Source: F1-60-MAGs149 sp044369995
GTDB taxonomy: Bacteria; Actinomycetota; Thermoleophilia; Gaiellales; F1-60-MAGs149
Direction of reading: 5' to 3'
Assembly (NCBI GenBank): GCA_044369995.1
Contig: JBILWG010000051.1
Span: 1 to 11,178, forward strand
DNA: 11,178 nt
Notes under the pieces: generated by a model
Told to the model about the DNA's origin: nothing
The model's input: only the letters and a program-made list of their open reading frames with translations
The model's database searches: none
Shown: positions 6,994-11,178 of the stretch, piece after piece
Layout: each line of letters starts with the position of its first letter
Numbering within the stretch: position 1 is the first letter of the stretch
Made by a program: the position numbers and the translations under genes

Positions 6994-7424
6994 TACGACT
7001 TCTTCGCGGCCTTCTTGGAGGCCTTGAGCGGGTTGAGCATCTTCTCCTTGGCGTCGGCCGGCGCATCGGCCAGCGGCACCACGGCCTCGCCGCAGACGTG
7101 ACCCTTGACGCGACGCAGGCACGTCTCGGGGACCTGCCAGAGCGAGATCGTGCGATGACCGTGCTTGCAGATGTAGACGCGCGCCACGGTCGGACCGTCC
7201 TGGACGACCGTCGCCGTGGCGACGGGTGCGTCGTACTCCTCGGCTGCCTCGCCCGTCTCGGCCGACTCGCCGGCGACCTCGGGGAGGTCGGCCTCGGCGG
7301 CGGGAGCCTCGTCGGCGGCAGGAGCTTCGGCAGCAGCCTCGGCCACGGCCTCAGTCGCGTCGGCTGCGGGGGCCTCAGCCTCGGCGCTTGCCTCGATCTC
7401 GGTCTCGGTGCTGTCGTCGGACAC
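6993..7424 (-). CDS. Acidic Ala/Glu-rich protein with Cys/His cluster and Lys-rich tail, unknown function
   Basis: A 143-residue protein in three parts. Residues 1-70 are low-complexity Ala, Glu and Pro with 22 acidic and no basic residues, so probably disordered. Residues 77-117 form a compact part holding Cys86, His88, His90, Cys102, His109 and Cys111 (CKHGH, ETC and GHVC contexts), enough ligands for a zinc site; the zinc idea is inference. Residues 121-143 hold seven lysines and end KKAAKKS, like basic tails that bind nucleic acid. The GTG at 7424 is chosen because AGGAG lies 9 nt upstream and a TAGGAT box lies about 35 nt upstream; the frame stays open further up to 7874 but would cross the divergent promoter and the OsmC gene. 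The stop TAA shares its last A with the ATG of the next gene. The family is not known to me. Confidence 0.75.
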   Translation of the reverse strand: MSDDSTETEIEASAEAEAPAADATEAVAEAAAEAPAADEAPAAEADLPEVAGESAETGEAAEEYDAPVATATVVQDGPTVARVYICKHGHRTISLWQVPETCLRRVKGHVCGEAVVPLADAPADAKEKMLNPLKASKKAAKKS

Positions 7425-7459
7425 GGTGTCGGTCTCCTGGAGGAAATCGGTTCGGCGGG

Positions 7460-7465
7460 ATCCTA
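7460..7465 (-). promoter_or_regulatory. Possible -10 box TAGGAT for the small-gene pair
   Basis: TAGGAT on the minus strand fits TANNNT. Transcription would start near 7453, leaving a leader of about 29 nt that contains the AGGAG ribosome-binding site 9 nt before the GTG at 7424. No clear -35 element is present. Confidence 0.4.
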
Positions 7466-7481
7466 TTGGAGCCCATCCGAC

Positions 7482-7499
7482 GCGGGGGAGGTTCCCCGC
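7482..7499. promoter_or_regulatory. Perfect 6-bp inverted repeat in the divergent promoter region
   Basis: GCGGGG (7482-7487) and CCCCGC (7494-7499) are separated by 6 nt (GAGGTT). The dyad lies between the two divergent start regions and upstream of the minus-strand TAGGAT box, where a regulator could affect both directions. In GC-rich DNA a 6-bp stem can arise by chance. Confidence 0.25.
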
Positions 7500-7555
7500 A
7501 GTGGCGAAAGCATGGCACCCTTGACTTCGCGCGGCGGCACTCCCCGGACGGCCGG

Positions 7556-7561
7556 TAAGAT
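7556..7561 (+). promoter_or_regulatory. -10 box TAAGAT, leaderless-type promoter of the OsmC operon
   Basis: TAAGAT fits TANNNT and is followed by 7 nt (GGGCGGC) and then the GTG at 7569, the same geometry as TAGAAT before the GTG at 1131. This decides the start: the ATG at 7560 would overlap the -10 box and could not be on a transcript from it. A TTGACT at 7521-7526 looks like a -35 but its 29-bp spacing is too long to pair with this box. Confidence 0.5.
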
Positions 7562-7568
7562 GGGCGGC

Positions 7569-8012
7569 GTGCCGAACCGCAAGAGCTTCCAATACGAGGT
7601 CGGAGTCGCCTGGGATGGCCGCCGCGCCTCCTCCCTGAGCGCCGACGGGCGCCCCACGATCCTGTCCGGGCCGCCAGCTGATTTCCCGATGGGCGAGGAA
7701 GATCGCTGGAGTCCCGAGCACCTGTTTCTCGGCGGCCTCGCGTCCTGCACGATGATCTCGTTCCTCGCCCACGCGGAGCACAAGGGCGTCGAGGTGCTCG
7801 ATTACGGCGCGGAGATCGGCGGCAGCGTGATGCGCCGCATCGAAGACGGCCGCTACGCCTTCGTGCACGTGCACCAGCGTCCCCGTGTCGTCGTGGCCGC
7901 CGGTCAGGCCGAGCAGGCGCGCGAGCTGATCGGCAAGGCCGAGCGCGACTGCTTCATCTCCGCCTCGACGACCGCCGAGATCCAGAACGACTGGGAGATC
8001 TCCGAGCGGTGA
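7569..8012 (+). CDS. OsmC family protein (peroxiredoxin-like thiol protein)
   Basis: A 147-residue protein of the OsmC/Ohr fold, close to the usual length of about 140. OsmC-family members reduce organic or inorganic peroxides in the cytoplasm with two cysteines. Both are present: Cys60 in GGLASCTMISFL at the start of the central helix and Cys128 in AERDCFIS. Glu50 in SPEHLFLGG is also in its usual place before the helix. FIS replaces the more usual Pro after the second Cys. Start: GTG 7569, set by the -10 box 7 nt upstream; an in-frame ATG at 7560 would add only three residues. This is the first gene of a three-gene operon, and its TGA overlaps the next start as GTGA. The OsmC family is broad, so peroxide reduction is likely but not certain. 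Confidence 0.88.
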   Translation: MPNRKSFQYEVGVAWDGRRASSLSADGRPTILSGPPADFPMGEEDRWSPEHLFLGGLASCTMISFLAHAEHKGVEVLDYGAEIGGSVMRRIEDGRYAFVHVHQRPRVVVAAGQAEQARELIGKAERDCFISASTTAEIQNDWEISER

Positions 8013-9010
8013 GCGCGCCGCAGGATCCCGTTCACGGCTCGTACCACGCGTTCTACGGTGTCGTGCGCACCTTCTGCGGTGTGCCGCTGGTGTCGTCGCG
8101 CGATGACGTCGCCGCCGCCGACGCCGTGGTGATCGGCGCGCCGTTCGACGAGGGGGTCTCGTACCGGCCGGGCACGCGCTTCGGCCCGCAGGCGGTGCGC
8201 ACCGCCGAGGACATCAACGCCACGGGCGAACGTCCGAGCATGCACGCGGGCATCGACCCGCTCGAGGAGCTCCGCATCGTCGACTGGGGCGACATCGACG
8301 TGATCGCGAGCGACCTCCCCCGCTCGCACGCGCTGCTGAGCGAGGCCGCCGGCGCCGCACTCGCCGCGGATACCGTGCCCGTCGTGATCGGCGGCGACCA
8401 CTCGCTGTCGCACGCGATGCTCGAGGCCATGCACGCACGCTTCGGAGCCGACGGCTACTCGGTCATCCACTTCGATACGCACGCCGACACCGGTCTCGAC
8501 AGCGAGGGCGAGCCGCCCCACGGCACGCCGTTCCGCAGCGCGATCGAGCGCGGGCATCTGAAGGGCTCGAACATCTTCCAGATCGGCCTGCGCGGCACCT
8601 GGCCCGGCCCGGAGCTGTTCCAGTGGATGCGCGAGCAGGGCATGCAGTGGGCGACGATGGACGAGGTGATGGACCGCGGCATCACCGATGTCGTGCACGA
8701 GGCGATTCACCATGCGCGTGCCGCGGCACCCAAGACGTACCTGACGGTCGACATCGACGTGCTCGATCCCGCCTACGCGCCTGGCACCGGCACCCCCGAG
8801 CCCGGCGGCCTGACCACGCGCGAGCTGCTGCGCTCCGTCCGCACCGTCACGAACGAGCTCGACGTCGCCGCCTTCGATCTCGTCGAGGTGTCGCCGCCGT
8901 ACGACCATGCGGCGATCACGGCGATGGCCGGACACCGCGTGCTCCTCGAGGGCCTCAACGGCATGGCGCTGCGTCGGGCGGGGCGCAAGGCCCGGCACGA
9001 GAAGCCGTGA
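8009..9010 (+). CDS. Agmatinase-like ureohydrolase (arginase/agmatinase family)
   Basis: A 333-residue binuclear-metal hydrolase that should release urea from a guanidino compound in the cytoplasm. All six metal ligands are in place: His131 in IGGDHS (127-132), Asp156, His158 and Asp160 in HFDTHAD (154-160), and Asp248 and Asp250 in TVDIDVLDP (246-254). The N-terminal GAPFDEGVSYRPGTRFGPQAVR (43-64), GTGTPEPGG (259-267) and HGTPFRSAIERG (171-182) fit the agmatinase branch better than arginase. The substrate loop after Asp160 (TGLDSEGEPP) does not decide between agmatine, guanidinobutyrate, guanidinopropionate or guanidine, so no symbol is given, though it is SpeB-like. The GTG start overlaps the OsmC stop (GTGA), and the stop overlaps the DUF815 gene in the same way. 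There is no putrescine or arginine pathway gene beside it to suggest the substrate. It is complete and looks active. Confidence 0.9.
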   Translation: MSAPQDPVHGSYHAFYGVVRTFCGVPLVSSRDDVAAADAVVIGAPFDEGVSYRPGTRFGPQAVRTAEDINATGERPSMHAGIDPLEELRIVDWGDIDVIASDLPRSHALLSEAAGAALAADTVPVVIGGDHSLSHAMLEAMHARFGADGYSVIHFDTHADTGLDSEGEPPHGTPFRSAIERGHLKGSNIFQIGLRGTWPGPELFQWMREQGMQWATMDEVMDRGITDVVHEAIHHARAAAPKTYLTVDIDVLDPAYAPGTGTPEPGGLTTRELLRSVRTVTNELDVAAFDLVEVSPPYDHAAITAMAGHRVLLEGLNGMALRRAGRKARHEKP

Positions 9011-10197
9011 CCCCGCCGCTCGTCGCGTACGCCGATCTGCACGAGGATCCCCTCGTCGGCGCGCTGCTCGAGCTGGCCGCGAACCCCGACAGCGAGCTGC
9101 TGGCTGCCGACGCAGCACGCGCGGCGATGGGCCACGAGCTCGACGCCGCGACGGCGATCGCGCTCGCCGTGATCGCCTCCGACGGGCCGTTCGCATCGGC
9201 CGCCCGCACCGGGCTCGCTCCCGACGACCCGCGTCTCGCACTCGCGGGTGCCGAGCTGGCCCGTCTCGGCACGCTGGCCCACGACGACGCCCGCCGCCTG
9301 CTGCAGCGCCACGGGCTCGAGGGTGCGCTCGCAGGCACGACGCTGCCACCCCGCACGCGCGACGCGATGCCACCCGCTGCCGTCGCGTTGATCGACGCGC
9401 TCACGGCAGGGAGTGACTGGGCGCCCCACGCAGCGACGCTCGCCGGCTTCCACGCGCGTGAGGCGACGGGCGACCTCGCCATCCACCGGGTCCTGCGCTG
9501 GCTCGACGGCCAGCTCGTCGGCGTCGGCGCGCCGGACCGCATCGCCCTCGCCGACCTGACGGGCTACGACGACCAGCGCGCGCCGCTGCTCGAGGACCTG
9601 CAGGCGTTCCTCCGCGGTGCGCCCGCCAACGACGCGCTGCTCTACGGCCCACCGGGCACCGGCAAATCGGCGGCAGTACGCGCCTGCGCCGACGCCTTCG
9701 CCGACCAGGGCGTCCGCCTCGTGCAGGTCGAGCGCGATCAGCTCGACGACGTCGAGGAGGCACTGCTCGCGCTGCGGGACGGGCCGCACGCGATCCTCTT
9801 CCTCGACGACCTCGTGGTGGACGACGACGATCGTCTCGACCGCATGCTGCGCGCCACCCTCGACGGCGGCGTGGCCGAGCGTCCGTCGAACGTGATCGTC
9901 TGGGCCACCTCGAACCGCCTCAACCTGATGCACTCCTCGCAGTCCGAGCGCGCCGATGACGTCGACCAGGCCGAGACGGCGGGCGAGAAGTCCGCGCTGG
10001 CCGCGCGCTTCGGGCGTCGCATTCGCTTTGGCCGCCAGGATCGCGACGCCTACCTCGCGATCTGCCATCGCCTCGTGCGCGATCGCCTCGGCGAGGTACC
10101 AGACGGGCTCGATGCCGAGGCGATGCGCTTCGCCGTACAGGGCCACGGACTGTCGGCGCGCACCGCCGTGCAGTTCGCCGACAGCTACCGTCACTGA
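9007..10197 (+). CDS. DUF815 family AAA+ ATPase
   Basis: A 396-residue protein. Residues 180-396 match the DUF815 P-loop ATPase family: Walker A GPPGTGKS (214-221), Walker B ILFLDD (263-268), sensor 1 ATSN (300-303), the EKSALAARFGRRIRF segment (327-341) with candidate arginine-finger Arg334 or Arg337, and GLSARTA (381-387), likely sensor 2 with Arg385. The LEGGL-like LDGGVAERPSNVIVWATSNR (285-304) block is typical. Residues 1-175 are Ala/Leu-rich and probably helical, with no motif I recognise. The family's function is unknown; as an AAA+ protein it probably remodels or activates a partner. Start GTG 9007 overlaps the ureohydrolase stop as GTGA; the frame is open further upstream, but only as the ureohydrolase gene read in another frame. 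It is the last gene of the operon and ends 24 bp from a convergent gene, with a hairpin over its stop. Confidence 0.87.
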   Translation: MTPPLVAYADLHEDPLVGALLELAANPDSELLAADAARAAMGHELDAATAIALAVIASDGPFASAARTGLAPDDPRLALAGAELARLGTLAHDDARRLLQRHGLEGALAGTTLPPRTRDAMPPAAVALIDALTAGSDWAPHAATLAGFHAREATGDLAIHRVLRWLDGQLVGVGAPDRIALADLTGYDDQRAPLLEDLQAFLRGAPANDALLYGPPGTGKSAAVRACADAFADQGVRLVQVERDQLDDVEEALLALRDGPHAILFLDDLVVDDDDRLDRMLRATLDGGVAERPSNVIVWATSNRLNLMHSSQSERADDVDQAETAGEKSALAARFGRRIRFGRQDRDAYLAICHRLVRDRLGEVPDGLDAEAMRFAVQGHGLSARTAVQFADSYRH

Positions 10198-10217
10198 CGC
10201 CACGCTGCAGGGCGTCA
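10195..10217. terminator. Hairpin between convergent genes, terminator-like
   Basis: TGACGCC (10195-10201) and GGCGTCA (10211-10217) form a perfect 7-bp stem with a 9-nt loop. The stem includes the TGA stop of the DUF815 gene and ends 4 bp before the stop of the convergent gene. There is no T-tract on either side, so if it stops transcription it is not a classic intrinsic terminator. Confidence 0.35.
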
Positions 10218-10221
10218 CGAC

Positions 10222-11178
10222 CTACGGATAGAGACTCGTGGCCTGCGGCACCGGAATGCCGAGCGGCCGCGCCGTCTTGAGCAGCAGCTCCACCAGCTTC
10301 GCCTTGGTCACCGAGACCTTCGCGTGGTACTGCCACGGCTCCGTCGCTGGGCTGCCGCCCGCCTTGAGCCAGGCGATCGTCTTCCGGTCGGCTTCCACGG
10401 ACTGGGTGTAGGCGAGCATGAGGTAATGCGCCTGTAGCTTCTGCGAGGCCGGTGCCTGCAGGTACAGCTGGATGCGCTTGACCGTGTTCTCGCGCTCGTC
10501 CAGCGTGTGCTTCTCGATCAACCGTGCGGCCTCGGCAGCGCTGATCTCGCCAGCACGGAACGAGTCGAGCGTGTTGTTGAGGAACCAGCGGGCCGGCGTG
10601 GAGCGATCCATCTCGGCGAGCACGCGACGCAGCCAGTCATCGGCACGCACCGTCTGGAAGACGAATGGCGCGCTGGCCTTGGCCGCACCGGTCTCCGGCA
10701 CACTCATGCGCGCCACCACGCGAAGCGTGCCCCGCTTCTTGAGGAGCGCCTTGCCCGTCGCGTTGAGCGTGATCTTGACGGGGAGGTTCGTGCCAGCGGC
10801 CCCCTTGACTGCCGCCGTTGCGACAACCGGGTCGGCGGCCCGGGCGGCGCGTCGCCCGGTCGGGACCGCGTAGAGCTGGATCGGACCGGCGCAGTGATAC
10901 GGGATGGCACCGCCACAGCGAATGGTCAGCTGGGCCGAGGCGCCGCTCGTCGAGACGTTGGACGGGTTGATTGCAGCGATCGCCTTGGCGCGAGGCGCAG
11001 TCAACGCGAGCGCGGTGTCCTTGGACTCCTGACCGGCCGACGTCGTGGCCTGAATCGACATGTTGAGATCGAGATCGCCCGACTGCGCGAGCTGGCGCTG
11101 CACATCCTTGGGCAGCTTGAGGCTCACGGTGCTGCGCGCTCCGGACGCGAGGCGAGTGTTCGAGCTCGCAATGAGCTT
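10222..11178 (-). CDS. Predicted surface protein with beta-sandwich repeats and helical C-terminal domain (5' end outside the window)
   Basis: The frame is open from the right edge to TAG at 10222-10224, giving 318 visible residues. The GTG at 11127 is not a likely start: the frame continues above it, there is no signal peptide there, and it falls inside a repeat. Visible residues 1-60 are the end of one beta-sandwich repeat (GARSTVSLKLP, then QLAQSGDLDLNMSIQA). Residues about 64-175 are a second with the matching elements (GTNLPVKITLN, then LLKKRGTLRVVARMSV) and a Cys pair, Cys88 and Cys96, in IRCGGAIPYHCAG. This Cys-x7-Cys-x-Gly repeat is frequent in secreted proteins of Solirubrobacterales-like actinobacteria. 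Residues about 178-318 are a mostly helical domain (DDWLRRVLAEMD, EISAAEAARLIEKH, QKLQAHYLMLAYTQSVEADRK) that I do not recognise. Export is inferred; the signal peptide would be outside the window. It converges on the DUF815 gene with a 24-bp gap. Confidence 0.75.
   Translation of the reverse strand, partial: KLIASSNTRLASGARSTVSLKLPKDVQRQLAQSGDLDLNMSIQATTSAGQESKDTALALTAPRAKAIAAINPSNVSTSGASAQLTIRCGGAIPYHCAGPIQLYAVPTGRRAARAADPVVATAAVKGAAGTNLPVKITLNATGKALLKKRGTLRVVARMSVPETGAAKASAPFVFQTVRADDWLRRVLAEMDRSTPARWFLNNTLDSFRAGEISAAEAARLIEKHTLDERENTVKRIQLYLQAPASQKLQAHYLMLAYTQSVEADRKTIAWLKAGGSPATEPWQYHAKVSVTKAKLVELLLKTARPLGIPVPQATSLYP

Noticed and set aside
7216..7524. Ala/Ser-repeat plus-strand frame
   Set aside because: It is the complement of the Ala/Glu-rich N-terminus of the minus-strand gene, which has a ribosome-binding site and a coupled partner.
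7521..7526. TTGACT as a -35 element for the OsmC operon
   Set aside because: The 29-bp distance to the TAAGAT box is far from the usual 16-19 bp, and no -10 box lies at the right distance.
7904..9373. Long minus-strand open frame (489 codons) opposite the ureohydrolase and DUF815 genes
   Set aside because: It is Arg/Ala-rich without any motif and lies wholly antisense to genes with clear family motifs; such frames are usual in GC-rich DNA.
8773..10218. Long minus-strand open frame (481 codons) opposite the DUF815 gene
   Set aside because: It is a shadow of the coding strand, which carries Walker A, Walker B and sensor motifs.
11125..11127. GTG as start of the last minus-strand gene
   Set aside because: The frame is open above it, it lies inside a beta-sandwich repeat, and no signal peptide follows.
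1..11178. CRISPR arrays, insertion sequences, tRNA or rRNA genes
   Set aside because: No regularly spaced repeats, transposase motifs, terminal inverted repeats or RNA-gene signatures were seen on either strand.

Overview
The window is GC-rich bacterial DNA (hand-counted lines run from about 57% to 78% G+C) with frequent GTG starts, start/stop overlaps and little intergenic space. The style, including leaderless-looking GTG starts 7 nt after a TANNNT -10 box and surface proteins built from a Cys-containing beta-sandwich repeat, suggests an actinobacterium, perhaps Thermoleophilia/Solirubrobacterales. That placement is inference from style; no rRNA or marker gene is present.

Layout. (1) 2-2330, plus strand: two tandem paralogous genes for predicted secreted proteins of unknown function. 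The first is cut by the left edge. The second has a signal peptide, a leaderless-looking start and a 28-bp operator-like dyad upstream. (2) 2327-6633, minus strand: reading from the right, an ABC-transporter ATPase, an 851-residue double-FtsX permease 3 nt downstream, and an AEC-family (auxin efflux carrier-like) permease 77 nt further on. The AEC gene meets the second secreted-protein gene tail to tail with a 4-bp overlap. (3) 6727-7424, minus strand: a TAATG-coupled pair of small genes of unknown function; the first has an acidic N-terminus, a Cys/His cluster and a Lys-rich tail. (4) 7569-10197, plus strand, divergent from the pair: a tightly overlapped trio of an OsmC-family protein, an agmatinase-like ureohydrolase and a DUF815 AAA+ ATPase, joined by two GTGA overlaps. 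(5) 10222-11178, minus strand: the 3' part of a gene for a predicted surface protein with beta-sandwich repeats and a helical C-terminal domain, cut by the right edge.

How the genes fit together. The ATPase and FtsX permease should form one MacB/LolCDE-like complex. The OsmC-ureohydrolase-DUF815 trio is almost certainly co-translated, and why an AAA+ ATPase follows a metal hydrolase is the most interesting functional question here. The two secreted paralogues are a recent duplication or are kept alike in their C-terminal 186 residues only. No mobile element, CRISPR array, tRNA or rRNA was seen, and there is no gene-free stretch longer than 300 bases.
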